From NCBI RefSeq assembly GCF_947507565.1, contig NC_089182.1, positions 558,001 through 622,000 on the forward strand: 64,000 nucleotides of DNA, in the 5' to 3' direction. A program made the translations under genes and the position numbers. This DNA comes from Oscarella lobularis (lineage: Eukaryota; Porifera; Homoscleromorpha; Homosclerophorida; Oscarellidae). The notes under the pieces are model-generated. The model was not told the origin of the DNA, searched no databases, and saw only the letters and a list, made by a program, of their open reading frames with translations. How positions within the stretch are numbered: position 1 is the first letter of the stretch; every line of letters starts with the position of its first letter. Positions 34,192-46,956 of the stretch are shown piece after piece.

Positions 34192-36291
34192 ATGTTATTG
34201 TGTAAGCAGACGGCACTTGTTTGTCTTCTATTGTGCGCGCTGTCGTCGCGAACGACGGCGCAGAATCCGACGTCGACGGCGCAGAATGATCCTTTCGATC
34301 GAGATCTACTTCGCGAGGACGTCAAGTGCGTACGGATTCCTCTAAAGAAATGCCTCCCTATTCTACAGTACAATTACACCGCCTTTCCGAACTTGCTCCA
34401 ACAGCGACGCGCTCAAGAGGCGCAACGCGATTTCGACGTCACTAGTAGGTTGTTATCGTTGACGACGGGCTGTAGCGACTTCATGATCTTCTTCGTCTGT
34501 TCGATGTACGCGCCATTTTGCCAGGTCGATGAGCTGCGCGGCGATCGTGTACTGCCGCCCTGTCGGAATATGTGCGAATCGGCGCGCCGAGGTTGTGAGG
34601 GCCTGATGAGAAGGTATCGTTTTACGTGGCCGGATGAGTTCGACTGCGAGAGATTGCCCGAATGGGACGGCAGCGACAAGTGCGCCGGAGTCAACGACAC
34701 AGAGTTGGCGAAGGCGGCGAAACAGCTTAGGGATCGAAATCGGGGTTTTGCACCGACCGTTGATCTACCAACGTTTCAAACCCCGCCAATCGAGACAACG
34801 GGGAGAACCGCGGACGACTTGTGTCCGCAGCCGTTACGCGTCAACGCATCGCGAAACGACTATACGTTTGGCGGTCATAAGGTATGCGCTTTATGGGGAG
34901 GGAGGGGACCGGCCGGTGCAGCCGTTCTGACCGCCGCCGCCGGGGGGTTGTAGTCACGTGAATAATGTATAAATATTTCTTCTCCTTATAAGGGATGTGG
35001 CTTTCCATGCCCACCAATTCCGTCTGGCCTACCAGACAACTGGTACTTTACACTCAATGAGCGCGATGAGTTTGCACCCAATTGGATTTTTGCTTGGGCC
35101 CTATTGTGCACCTTCGCCACGTTTGCAACAATTCTCACGTTTCTCATTGATCGAGAACGATTTAACTATCCGGAACGGCCCATCATTTTGTTGGCCTTCT
35201 GCTACTTCGTCATTGCAGTCATTTACCTAACTGGATACGGTGGTCTTCAGAAGGGCTCATCGCACAACGTGGCATGCAACAACCGCATCGGCTTCTTGCA
35301 TCAGAAAATGAACAGCGAGAGCATCTCGTGCGCAGTGCAGTTTCTCGTCCTCTACTTCTTCACCATAGCCTCAGCTCTATGGTGGGTCATATTGACACTG
35401 ACGTGGTATCTTGCCGCCGTCTTGGCATGGGGAACGGAGGCAATCAATCGCCTGTCACAGTATTTTCACCTGTGCGCGTGGGCGATACCGGCAATATTGA
35501 CCATCGTCGTGCTCGCTCTGCAGAAAGTTGACGGCGATTACCTGTCAGGCGTCTGTTTTGTTGGCGTCCGCGATCTAGCGTCGCACAACATATTCGTCGT
35601 TGCGCCGCTGCTCATTTGTCTTCTCGTTGGCACGTTTTTTCTTCTCGCCGGCTTCTATTCAATGTTCCGCATTCGTTCGAAAGTGAACTTGCCAATGGGC
35701 ATGGCGACGAAGGAGAAGACGCGCTTGGAAAAGTTCATGGCTCGCATTGGAATATTTTCGATCATGTACACGGTACCAGCTGCAATCGTCACCGCCTGCC
35801 TAATCTACGAAAGCACCAACCGTTCGTCGTGGGAGACAACTCAGTTGGCGTGTGCGAGCCGCGCCACCGCGCCCGATTGCCTGCAGGGCGCGCGACCGAG
35901 TTTTGTCGTGTTTATGATCAAGTATTTCATGCTCCTGCTCGTCGGTACGACGTCCGGATTTTGGATTTGGTCGAGAAAGACGCTCGAATCATGGAAGATG
36001 TTTCTGTTTCGCTGTCGATGCATCTTGATCGATCCGGCGACGATGGCGGCGGCGACGGCGGCGGCGGCGAGGACGGAATCGCACGATCCGGCCATTCCGC
36101 GCGGGACTCGCGCCGATTCCGTTCCGAAGTACGGTCCGCCACAGGCGAAGCAACCGATGGGCTCCCAGCCTTATTTGCCGTCCGCCGATCCAGGACTGCG
36201 CTACGCGCACGTAGCGCAGCAGCAGATGATGATTGGAAGTTTGAGTAATCAAGAAAGCATGTTGAAGAAGCAGCAGGAGAGTGATGTTTGA
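34192..36291 (+). CDS. FZD: Frizzled receptor (A), with KTxxxW motif
   Basis: Seven-pass Wnt receptor. Exon 1 (34192-34881) encodes a signal peptide (LLCKQTALVCLLLCALSS) and the cysteine-rich Wnt-binding domain (CVRIPLKKC ... TTGCSDFMIFFVCSMYAPFC ... LPPCRNMCESARRGCE). Exon 2 (34993-36291) encodes all seven TM helices, including ALWWVILTLTWYLAAVLAW. Directly after TM7 comes SRKTLESWKMF, the KTxxxW motif that binds the Dishevelled PDZ domain. The cytoplasmic tail has an Ala-rich stretch from a GCG run. Length is typical (about 660 aa). It is followed by a second Frizzled in the same orientation, so the pair is a tandem. Canonical Wnt signalling through Dishevelled is expected. Confidence 0.93.
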
Positions 36292-36804
36292 GGGACTTTG
36301 CTTGTATTTACGAGGGGATCAATAGTTTAGGAGTAGATTCGTAAATCCGCTTTTTGCGCACGCCGGTAGTTATTTCGTCTTTGCTTGTTTCCTCTTCTGT
36401 GCCTCTTTGGTTAGATAGCTTGAAAAGATAGTAATGTTTTCCCGCCATTGTTTACTCCAGCGGCTCACGTGCGGACCGTCTAAATACCACGCCCCACTCG
36501 CTTCAAAATCGATGAAAAATCGCACGGACGCCACCCGCAAACACGCCGATCATTCGAGAACTACATTTAAAACCGTTTGCCGACTACAAAACGAAGAAAC
36601 GCTCGCGTATGCCCCGATGACGATTGACGCGCGGTCACGTGCGAACACAAAGAGAGAGGCTTTTGGATCTAATCCAATACTCGCCTTTTTATTCGCGACT
36701 TGACAAACAGCGAGCGTCAGATTCCTCGTTCAACCCGACAGGCCGGCTGCGAGACGATTAACCATCGAGATTCCTCTCGCGGGGAACTAGGGGCTCTTGT
36801 TAGC

Positions 36805-39189
36805 ATGTTCACAGGCATCTTTCTATTTGCAGCGGCGGCAATACTCCCTCTACCGGCTCATACGTGGTCCAAAGGGCCGTCGACGTATCGATGCGAAACG
36901 GTGACGGAACCCCGGTGCCGTCAGTTCTACAATCGGACTCTTTTCCCGAACGACCTATTTCACGACACCCAAGCGGAGGCGGGCAAGATATTCGCCGACT
37001 ACGATCCTCTAATCAACACGAATTGCTCTGATTCGTTGCTTATACTTCTCTGCTCGCGCTACTACCCGTACTGTTTGGACGACAATAAGACGTTGCCGCC
37101 CTGTCGCGAATTGTGCGAATGCGCGCGGAAGGGATGCGAGCCGGTCGTGCGCGGTCACCAGCGACCGTGGCCCGACGATTTGGATTGCGAAAAATTTCCC
37201 AATTCGACGAGCGGCGAACTGTGCATACACAATTTCGCCCCGTGCGATCCAACTCCGACTCCGACCGTCGCCCTGACGACGCGATCGAGCAACGAAACGT
37301 CGTCAACTTTTCGCGCAACGACGTCGTCGACGGCAAAGGCGACATCGTCGATGCCGACGATGCCGACGACGACGACAATAAGGTCGTGCAAAGCACCACT
37401 ATTCGTCAGTCAACGAAAAATGGACGCGTTCGCTGGAATTGAATATTGCAAGTACGCACGTATATACAGTATATACTCCGATTACGCCGGTTCCCTTACT
37501 AAAATCGCGCGCAAAGTTCTGATTAAAAAATCAAGAAGGAGCGACTTTAAGTGCCCATTCGTGATCTTTCGAGACTGTAGTAGTTTGTGTAGGGTTAGAG
37601 CTTAGCCAATGTGCTGACTAACGTACGAGACAATTGTCTATCCAGAAATGCAAAGACCTTTCCTATAGTCTTTCCCTCCTAGATAGACGACGTTCCTAAA
37701 GATAATTTCACTCTATCGGTATTCTCTTTTAGGTCGTCGTGCAACGGTCCTTTCTCGGACGAGCAATTGGACTCCGGTTCCAAGTGGCTCGTCGTTTTAT
37801 CGGTCCTGTGTCTCGTTTGCGTGCTATTCGCTCTGCCGGCGCGCTGCGTGGAAAAGCGACGATTTCGCGGCACCGAACAGGCCGTTTTTTACCTGGTCGC
37901 GTGTTTGATGGTCGTTTCCGTGGGATTCATCGTCGGAGCGTCTCTCCGTCGACAATCGGTCGCGTGCGAGGAAGTCGAAGCTAATCGAACGGCCGCTCGA
38001 ACGTCGGACCGATTTAAAGACAGCGTGCCATGCATCGCCACCTTCATACTTACGTACTACTTTTCAATGGCCGCTGGTTTCTGGTGAGTTCGCGCGCGTT
38101 TTTATAGGGCCGAGTTTATGCTGATTCGCAGTATAGCAACACTCGTTACTGCGAATCAGCAGTCTCAGAAAACTATGTACTGGTATTCGTCAAACTTAGA
38201 GAGGTTGTTCCTATTTTCACGCTAAGAACAGTGAGTGGCCATAAATACGTAGACTTGGCGAACACCTTTCGTGGTTGGCCCGTTTTCTAAGAACTGGCGG
38301 TAGAAAGTCCTACCAAAGAGGCCTGTGTTCTACTGTAGACCTATTCACTATTATTACTTCGGCTGTGGCCGGTTCTATATATTTCTAGCCTAAGGTCGTG
38401 TTTTTACTTTTTAGGTGGATGCTCCTGTCTCTCCAATGGTTCCTCGTTACGGCAATGGATTGGACCGAGAAGGACGTGTCGCTCGGCGAAAATTTCCATC
38501 ACTTCTACGTCTGGTTCACGTCTCTCTGCCTCTCGGTTATAGTCTTCGCAATGAGCGCGCTCGACGGAGACGTTCTCGCAAACGTCTGCTCGCCGGGCAA
38601 TCAGAACGAAACCTTTCTGACCGGCTTCGTCATTACGCCTATTATGGCAATACTCGTCACGTCCCTTCTCCTCTTTGCATCCGGAATAGTCCAACTGGTC
38701 GCTCGAAAGCAAAAACGTCAACCGAAAGAGAAGCCGCCAAAAAGCGACAGCGCAACAAAGGATACCGAAAGAAAAAGTGTCGCCTCCGCCGCCGCCACCG
38801 CCGCCGCCGTCACCGTCGCCGCGCAGCCGACCAAGGCGAAACCGAGTTTGCCATTCCTCTTCGCCTTCAACGTCATCAACGCAACCAGCTACATCATTCT
38901 CGCCTCGTGTTATTTCTACGAACGCGCCGCGCGTCTCGACGCCGAGTCGCAGCTGAACACGTTGAACTGTTTGGAGAAAAAAACGTGTTCGAAGCAGTCC
39001 CAAATCTTTTCGATAGCCTTGCTCAAGTATGCCGCTGTCCTTCTTCCAGGCATAGCCGTTCCGTTTTGGGCGTGGGCGAGCAAGTTCAGGTTGGTCGTTC
39101 GATACTACTGGGCGCCGAAAGAATGCACGAGAGCCTTCCAACGACCCGTCGTCGTCGTCGAGCAGAGTTCCACTAGCACATATGTGTAG
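36805..39189 (+). CDS. FZD: Frizzled receptor (B), without KTxxxW motif
   Basis: Three exons: 36805-37451, 37733-38083 and 38415-39189. A signal peptide precedes a Frizzled cysteine-rich domain (YRCETVTEPRC ... NTNCSDSLLILLCSRYYPYC ... LPPCRELCECARKGCE). A Thr/Ser-rich linker, then seven TM helices follow, with FWWMLLSLQWFLVTAMDW matching the family's TM3. Intracellular loop 3 is expanded with a Lys-rich and an Ala-rich segment (about 38710-38850). After TM7 the sequence is WASKFRLVVRYYW, so the Lys-Thr-x3-Trp motif is absent. The tail is short, ending STSTYV. It is more divergent than Frizzled A and likely an ancient paralogue. Coupling to Dishevelled is doubtful. Confidence 0.9.
38121..38159. 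repeat. 13-bp inverted repeat in Frizzled B intron 2
   Basis: CTGATTCGCAGTA and TACTGCGAATCAG, perfect arms with a 13-nt spacer, in the 331-bp intron 38084-38414, which is several times longer than most introns nearby. Confidence 0.85.
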
Positions 39190-39549
39190 AAGAGAATTGC
39201 CGCTCCGCCACCGCTGATATTGCATGCACAATATCATCATCATCGTTATAGGAAGTTATCTTGTATCCAATATAAATACATGTATTCTATATCGGTATCC
39301 GGGTCATTGAGAATTGATAAGTATGAGCTATGTCTTTCAAGCTCGTCGGTGACCAATACGGAGAAATACGCTTGAATAAGGTCTGCTACGGATAGAACTC
39401 GGCCGGGATAACAAACCCTAATCTGATTAGAGGCGTAGGGTCGACAATCTGCTATTGGAGGGGATTCCCGAGGGTGAAGCAGCTCTGACTAAAAATGGGA
39501 GGTACATGCAAAGAGAGACTTCTTTCTCTCTCTCTCAGTCATCCCATTT

Positions 39550-40377
39550 AGGTATGTTTGTCTCGTGTGCCGAAATGGGCCGACGTTCGATACGACAGAT
39601 ACGCTGTCGTTGCACAGGCGAGGAAAAAAGCACGCTACAGGTTACATACGTTGTTGTGTTGGGTTTTTTTGCTTGAGAGCACGATTCCTATCCTAGCTTC
39701 GCGGCACCAGAAGGACGTCGAAGAGGAATCGATGCTCAAAAGGCAAAAAATTGAACACGAGAGCGCTTTAGATAGCTCCACCAAAGCGGTACCTTTCTCC
39801 GATCGATACTAAGCGCTTTTTTTGTATGCGGGTCTCTTTATTGAGGCCCCTTTGCTGAGAGAATCGAAAAGGGCTGTGCAGTTACTTAGTAATGCGCCCG
39901 GAAATGGTACGGCTGTCGAATCGGGGGCTAACACTCGGGGCAATGAGTCGATTTTTCGACCACGCTCGTCCGGGGCTTTCGGAAGCACTACGAGACGTCG
40001 TTTTCCGGATAAAACCGGCTCGAATGCGACGAAAGTGCTGCGAAAGGATCCCGTTTACGTTTTTCCGTGGAGAGCTGGTGTGCGCAGTGGGAAAAAACCG
40101 AAGAGCGAAACCGGAGCCGAGTAATGGGCCCGAAACAGTATTCTACAAAAAACGCGTTACTTCACCTCTTAGGAAAGCTGTTTCGGAGGCGGCTCTCGAA
40201 GAGCAGAAGAGAGTTCGACGTCTGAAAGAGTGAGCGCCATAGCTGTAGTTGCAGGAAACGTTCCCAATCGTCCTTTGCAGAGCTGGTTGGCTACAAAGTG
40301 AGGACGGCACGTGGTCGAAGGACCCGAATGTGGAATTTGACTCCGATGAAGAAGAGCCGCCCCTATGTCAATTATAA
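39550..40377 (+). CDS. Small charged protein of unknown function
   Basis: Not recognised. The best-supported part is the 3' end. One exon ends TSPLRKAVSEAALEEQKRV (donor GTGAGC near 40230). A final exon (about 40282-40377) encodes EAGWLQSEDGTWSKDPNVEF, then a DSDEEEPP acidic run and stop at 40375. The acidic DSDEEEPP end and basic middle look like a conserved nuclear protein. Upstream coding-like stretches include VPKWADVRYDRYAVVAQARK (39561-39620) and SMLKRQKIEHESALDSS (about 39731-39781), but joins are unresolved, so the start is approximate. Convergent with the neurabin-like gene 50 bp away. Confidence 0.45.
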
Positions 40378-40426
40378 TTAATTAAATACAAAAGGTAAAT
40401 CAATAAATAGTACAGTACTACCGTTT

Positions 40427-43400
40427 CTATAAATCCTGCGCATAAAAGTCAGGCGACTGGCCTAGTGTAAAATAGGAGTACGTGAAAGCTCTGTTTATCT
40501 TCAAGTCGTGCATCGTTCTAAGCGCCTCTGAAGCCATTTCGGTGTACCACGATTGCTTATCCAATGCTCTTTGCTTTTCCTCTTCAAGTCGACGGATTCT
40601 ATCTCTCTCCTCGGCGCTTCGTTGTCGTCTCTCTTGCTCGCGTCGTCGTGCCGCCTCCTCCGCTTCTCGTCTCATTGCCTCCAGCTCCGCTCTCCTTGTT
40701 TCGTCTGTTTCTTCGGCTATTCTTCTCGCCCACTCCAATCTTTCCGCTTCTTCTTGCAGCCGTCGTTCCGCCTCCTCTTCGGCCTCAATCCGCGCCAACT
40801 CGAGTCTCCTCGCCTCTTCCTCTCGACGTCGAATAATTTCGCTTTCTAGTTTTAGTCTCATTTCTTCCATCTGCCGTCGCAGCATCTCCTGTTTCCGCTT
40901 CTCCGCCTCGCGTCGCTCGTCCGCTTCGCGCTCCGCTCGCTCTCTCGCCTCGCGCTCTTCCAGCATCTTTTGCCTTCTCCTAGCGATGTGGTCCTGCAGC
41001 CGCTGCTCTTCCTCCCTTTTCATACGATCTATTCGCAACTCTTCTTCGGCTGCCGCTAATCGTTCCGCTTCCCTTCTCTCCTTTTCCTCCTGCCTCTTCA
41101 TCGCCACTTCCCGTCGCCGTCTCTCCGCTATCTCCGCCCACTTCTCTAGCCGCTTTCGCCGATCCGCTTCTCGCTGTTTCGTCTTGCCATTTTCATTGCT
41201 TTCCTTTTCCACTCCTTCAACATCCGTCGTGCCTATGGTCGCACGGTCTACGCCAACACTGCGTCGTATTTCTCTTTTACTTCCAACACTGCTAATTCGA
41301 TTTTCCTCTGCGCCTGGGAATTTCGCGCTCGCTTTCACCTTTCTAGGTACAGTAGTCCCGCTTTTCTCCGCTTCTTCCTCTAACTTCAGCTTAGCGTCGT
41401 CCGCTTCAGAGTCATTCTCAGCACCAGATTCTTCCACATCCTGAGCAGAATCGTTTGTACTCTGATTCGTATCCTCACGAGCTTTCTTCTTCTTTTTCTT
41501 TGCCTTCTTCTCATCAGTCTTCCCCGTATCGTCTTTCTTCGTCTTGCTCGAGTCTTTTTCGGTGCGTTTCTTTGTCTTCGAAAGAGATTTTATTTTCTTC
41601 TTCGACGCTGTCATTTTTTTAGGAGCGTCTTCGACGCTTGCACGAGCCGAAGACTCGGTCGTCTCCTCCGTGGCATCATCATCGCTCGCACAACCCGTGG
41701 CGTCGCTGCTTTCACTCGCAGTCGCATTTTCCGCAGAAGAACCGATGCCTACTGGGCTACGATCAGCNNNNNNNNNNNNNNNNNNNNNNNNNNNNNNNNN
41801 NNNNNNNNNNNNNNNNNNNNNNNNNNNNNNNNNNNNNNNNNNNNNNNNNNNNNNNNNNNNNNNNNNNNNNNNNNNNNNNNNNNNNNNNNNNNNNNNNNNN
41901 NNNNNNNNNNNNNNNNNNNNNNNNNNNNNNNNNNNNNNNNNNNNNNNNNNNNNNNNNNNNNNNNNNNTTCCCTTTCTTCGTCAATCGAAGCGCTTCCTTC
42001 TCCTTCTTCTTCGCCAGCTTCATCTCCTCCTGAAGCCGCTTCTTTTGCTGCTTTCGCATCTTTTCCAATTGAATCCGCATCGCTTTGGCCTCCTTCTTAA
42101 ACGTCGAACGATCGCCCGACTTCACTCCAAGCGCCTGCGAACGACGACGAAAGAGCTCATTACAGATCCCCTCCCCCCCCCCCCCCCGCACTCACCTTCA
42201 ATTTGGAATCGTCCAATTCGGGCAGATGACTGCCAACGACGCCCTGCTCCTGAAACGATTCCACATACCGATCCATCTTGATGACGGAGAGCCATTCGTT
42301 CACTTCGCCCCGATTCCATTCGGTCACCAAACGGGACTGGCGCCGATGCTGCGCCGCCTCCTCCGTGGACTCGTCCATCGCCGCGGCATCTTCGCCGGTA
42401 GGCGGACAAGGGGGCGAGGGCGCGCCGCCGCCGCTCAATTTCTCCGTCATCTCGTCGCTATCTAGCTCCTCCCCCCCTTCAAGAAGAGCCGGCGGCGGAG
42501 GAGGAAGCGAACTCACCGACGACGATAGCGAACGAGTCAACAGCGCATTCGCCGTCGAATCGTCCGCGTTCTCGTCACCGAAAACGGTTCCGTCGTTGAC
42601 GGATGACTGCAGTCCTGGCGCATCCGGCGACGCAGCCTCGCCACCACCACCCCCGTCGTCTCCAGGCGATTCCACGCTCGTCGCGGCCAATCTGATAGCT
42701 GACGGTTTCATAGGAATGCCGCCGCCTTTTCCAAACAAATGGCCTAATTTCTTTGCAAACGGCGATTCGGCAACAGACATCGTCATGGAGCGACGAACTT
42801 GAGACGACGCAGAAGCCGGCGGCGAATGAAGCATTGCCGTATCGTCGAAACTCCCCTCCGGCGACTGCAGACTCGACTTTCGCGGAGGAGGCGGCGGCAT
42901 AGCCTTCGCCGGCGGCGGTGCCGGCTTCGGCACTGTCGTAAGAGATCGCTGCCGCGGCCGCGGAGAGTCGCCCGTTGGCGAGAGTGGCGGCGATTCCTTT
43001 GGCGGCGGGGGTATGGTTATCGACGCCGGCTCCTCCTCCACGGGCGGCGGCGGCGGCGGCGACGTCGCGTTGCGTTGGATCATACCGCGACTGGGACGTC
43101 GGCGACGCGTCGACTGTTGCGCGAGACGCACTCGCTCCTTTGTTGCTGCGACGTCGAGGAGGGGTGCGCGGGGAACGGAGACCAAGGCATCTAAGGAAAG
43201 ATTGGGACTATCGAGTTATTGGTTTCTTTAGACGCACGTTGATTCTGCTCCCGTGTGGGACGTCGGATGTGTTTGGGAGCTATTTTTCGGTCGGCCAGTT
43301 TTTCCTTCATTTCGTCTAGATCCCGTTCCGCTACGCGGCGGAGAAGCTGTTCGGCTTCGAGGACGGCGTCCGATTGAGCGAGCTTGAGGAGCCATTAGCA

Positions 43401-45410
43401 TGATTAATTATTCGCGATGACGTGTACCTTTTCGCTTGCTCTCTCCCATTCCGCTTCTCGTTCGTCGATAAATTCCTCGAGGTCTTTTATCTGAACTAGG
43501 CGCTCAGATTACGAGGTGGACGCTAAGATAGAACCCACGTGTTTGCGTAGTTCGTCGTTTTGCGTTTGAGCAATTTGCAATGATTCGCTTAGTTGTAGCA
43601 CCTTACGTAGGCAAGTCAAACGTAGTACAAAAACGTAGTTATACAAACTGTACCTGTTCTTGAAGCATCTGACACTCTTCGATCTGAAAGAGGTACATTT
43701 TTCTCTCGTAAAAGTTAGAGAGGGCTGCATAGTAAAGTATGCCTTCTATTATCTCAACTAGCTGATTGATGTGGGTTCAGTACCTAACTGTAATCTAAGT
43801 CTACCGTTGGTTTTTGCGTAATAAAAGATAACCCCTTTTTTGCTTTATACCTTGTCGTCGGTTTTTTGACCTCTAAGCCCTTCAACTTCAGCCTCGAGTT
43901 GTTCTACCTAAATAAAGACCTCTTGCTAGCAATTCCAAGGCAGGAAAACTTACGAGAAATTTAGCTGCGGCCAATTCAGACTCGTCTCGTTGACTATCAA
44001 GGTTTCCAAGTCTAAAGTGAACGCGTTTAATTAATTAATTAATTAAACTTTTTTCTTCTTTTCGGTTTTTCTACTGGCTTACCTTTCCGTCAGCTGAACG
44101 CGCTCTTTTTCAAGCTCAACGACGCGTTGTTCTAAATCGCTTATCGCGCAATCCCGCTCGTTTTTCTCTGCTTTTGACGATTCGGCTTGCGTGGAAAGTT
44201 CGTCGCGTAGAGAAGCGCAAGCAGACGTCTCCTGAAAAAAACCGACGTCAGTCGAAGACGACGTTCTCACGACTACGTACCGCCTGCAATTTCTCCTCGA
44301 GGCCTTTCGTCACAGCTTGCAACGTTTTGAACTGAAAACGAAAAGAATCGAAAATACAAGGACTTAGTTTAATTACGCATACCTCTTCTTGGAGAGAATA
44401 AAAACCGGAGACCTGTCGAGTAGAAAGTTCGTTTCAGTTGCCTCAAATAGATACACAAGAACTCGAAACCTTTTCCAGCAATTCGGCATTTTCAACTTTC
44501 AGTTTTTGCAAATCAGAAGCGGCCCCCGCCGGCGCACTACTCCGCCTTGCAACAGTCAACCTATAAGAAGGAGAAACGTCGAGGAAAAAAAAGAGAAAAA
44601 AAACAGAAAACTATCTCAACTCCACCAGTACAGTACTCACTTGACTCTATCTCCCGCGGCGCCGAGCAAACTCAACGCCAATTGCGACGAGACGCCGACC
44701 AGCGACTGTCCGTCGACTTCCGTGAGACAATCTCCCGCGGCGATACGTCCGTCCTTGAAAGCGACGCCGCCCTCTTTCACGTCTCTCACGTAGATGTTTA
44801 CGAGAGCGCTCGCGATATTCGGGTCGTGGATCATGCTCTTTCCCGTCACGCTGATGCCGAGACCGTTCGCGCCTTCCTTCTGCAACTCCACCGCGAACGT
44901 TTCCATCTCTTCGACCATCTTTTCGAGCGCGCACGCCGCCGAAGCGAGCACGGGATCGTGATCGGGATTCTTTCTCTCATACTCCGACGTCCCGTATGTT
45001 GTAATCACTTCGAACCCGCCGGCGAATCGAACGAGCCGACCGCCAGTCAAATCGAGATTAGGCGGCGTGGTGGGCGTGTAACCGGGATATTGAATTGAAT
45101 TCGATTCGCAAACGCCTACTTTCGGTATGGATAGCGGCGACGGACGCTGTTTCTCGACTCGATCCCGTGCGAGCGCGGGAGGACTCTTTTGCGGCGGCGA
45201 CGGGCGCGGACGACGCGGCGGCGGGCTCGCCGCTGCAGTTGTCGTGGGAAGTTTGACCGCTCCGATCACAGGGACGCTTTTCTTTTCGAGCGACGGCGAT
45301 TGAGTCGTTTCGAGCGGTTTGCGGGAGGGTCGCGATGCGGGGCGGGGTCGGGGAGCTGGACGGGGCTTTGCGATCGAATCTTCGCTCTCCGACGGCGACG
45401 GATCGGCCAT
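40427..45410 (-). CDS. PPP1R9: Neurabin/spinophilin-like PP1 scaffold (PDZ, coiled coil, SAM)
   Basis: Minus-strand gene beginning MADPSPSESEDSIAKPRP at 45410. A proline-rich N-terminus leads to LVRFAGGFEVITTYGTSEYE, which aligns with the neurabin RVxF-type PP1-docking segment. Next is ELEK-type sequence and a PDZ domain (GLGISVTG ... DGRIAAGDCLTEVDGQSLVG, about 44650-44860). Coiled-coil exons follow (44600-43260), then a long Pro/Ser-rich exon (to 43185) and a SAM domain (WNRGEVNEWLSVIKMDRY ... LKALGVKSGDR, about 42090-42300). The frame enters the N gap and emerges into a highly charged Glu/Arg coiled coil ending TLGQSPDFYAQDL (40427). In animals neurabins target PP1 to actin. No N-terminal actin-binding domain is apparent. 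Whether the 41767-40427 part belongs to the same gene cannot be proven across the gap. Confidence 0.78.
41768..41967. other. Assembly gap (200 N)
   Basis: Exactly 200 N, probably a placeholder of unknown true length. It interrupts the coding sequence between LRLTKKG and ADRSPVGIG of the neurabin-like gene. Confidence 0.98.
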
Positions 45411-45579
45411 GGGATGGCGGGATTCGCGGGAAACGTCTCAAGGTGCGTAATGTGAGCGACACGCCTACTTTGCTTGATCCCGAGTTACGGGAAGTTGAGG
45501 TAACGACACGCCCCTTTCTTCGTAATCGGTTATTGAGTAGCAGGAGATATCGTATTGCAAGTTTGGTTTCTTGCAGTGT

Positions 45580-46956
45580 CTAATTTAACTCATCTCCCAT
45601 GTCATCCCTTCGTTCGTGTTCCAGTGCTTTGAAAACAGCCATATGAGCGAGATACGAAGGATCGCCTCCTAAATGAATCTTATAAAACAATATAAATCGT
45701 TGAGAAATTGACTAACCTGCATGAGGTGAAATAGACATTTTTGATAAAGAAATCCACTCTCCTAAGCGAGTTTCCATTGCACTTCTATTGACTCCAGACG
45801 TTCTAAAACCTCGAGCTTGAAACACCTAAAATAGTCCACGTCAGCAAAGTGACAAAGAAGAAGTACATTCTTGTATGACATTAGTCATTTCCTTGTCTGT
45901 TAGCACTTCAAATCCTTCCCTGCCAATAGCCAAGTCGTCTTCATATATCATTAGAACTGATTTTCTAAGATTTCTTTTCAAAATTATCTTCAAAGGAATC
46001 CAAGTTGGCAGTGCCCTCGCCTTACACAACCGAACCTAACATACACTCTTCTAATAAGAAATTCTCTGGTTCCCACGTGTTGGCCTACTAGATGATACTT
46101 GGGCAGCTTCTCCAAGCTTAGATCACTTGACTCAAATAGTTGTGATAATCGCAGAAACTCGTTAATACTCATTGGTTCTTCATTTACAACCTGTAATAAA
46201 CATTTATTACAAAATAGTTGGATTACTACCGTCATTCTCCTACCTTGTCACATAGAGGTCGAATTTCTCGTATATTTGGCGCATAGTGAACGGCGGCAGC
46301 TACGGTCTTGACAACGGGTAAATAATTTTGAAAACGACTTTTGTACTCGTCAGCAGAAAAATTCTCTTTCTGCTGGTCTGTCCAAAAGTGACGTGTGAGC
46401 AAAAGACGTGGATAGAGAAAACTAAAAAGAACCAAATACCTGTTCAGTGACTATCTAGTATCTATAGTACAATAGACGCTCAAATCCTTTTTTTTGATGC
46501 ATAAGAAGGATAGTATATATATGCAATATAGTACCGTACAATCTTTTTTACTCTTACGCTAGGGGCGGAACAGCGTAGCCAACAAAAGGTATGCAGAAGG
46601 CCAGCAGCGTTGGCACAAGTTTGAGAGCGTCTCGTTTCGTCTGAACAGAAGATTTTCCCCTTTTCCTTCGTAGGTGTTACGTCACTTGCCTGCAGAATGA
46701 ACTGGGTCTCGCGTCTAGTGAGTTTTTCATGTTTCTCCTTGATGATGAGATCTCGGCTGATTTTTAGATCCGTCCATAGAAGTTTGCAGCCGCCTATAAA
46801 GGTTTTGACGAGAGACTTTATTCGAGAGAAGAACGATTGAGAGTTTGGAGTAGAATTCGGCAAGTTCGAGCTTAATGCAATGCTTTTCAAAAGTGGAAAA
46901 AAGCAAGGAACCATCTGCGATCGATTCAAAGTGCATCTTTGTCGAAGAAGAGCCAT
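45580..46956 (-). CDS. LETMD1: LETM1-domain-containing mitochondrial protein (LETMD1-like)
   Basis: Start ATG at 46956 (MALLRQRCTLNRSQ), basic and mitochondrial-presequence-like. IKSLVKTFIGGCKLLWTDLK and the downstream FLYPRLLLTRHFWTDQQKEN match the LETMD1/HCCR layout (family recalled). A hydrophobic stretch around 46390-46450 would span the inner membrane. The C-terminal half (NEEPMSINEFLRLSQLFES ... LPKYHLVGQHVGTREF) is the ribosome-binding-like LETM fold. Last exon ends RRDDMGDELN, TAG at 45580-45582. Some short exons between 45660 and 46240 were not fully joined. LETMD1 family members sit in the mitochondrial inner membrane. Confidence 0.72.

Noticed and set aside
38404..39243. 279-aa minus-strand frame opposite Frizzled B
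   Set aside because: Mirror of a GC-rich coding exon; no recognisable domain.
40482..41444. 320-aa Ser-rich plus-strand frame opposite the neurabin tail
   Set aside because: Caused by the antisense of a Glu/Arg-rich coiled coil; low complexity and no motif.
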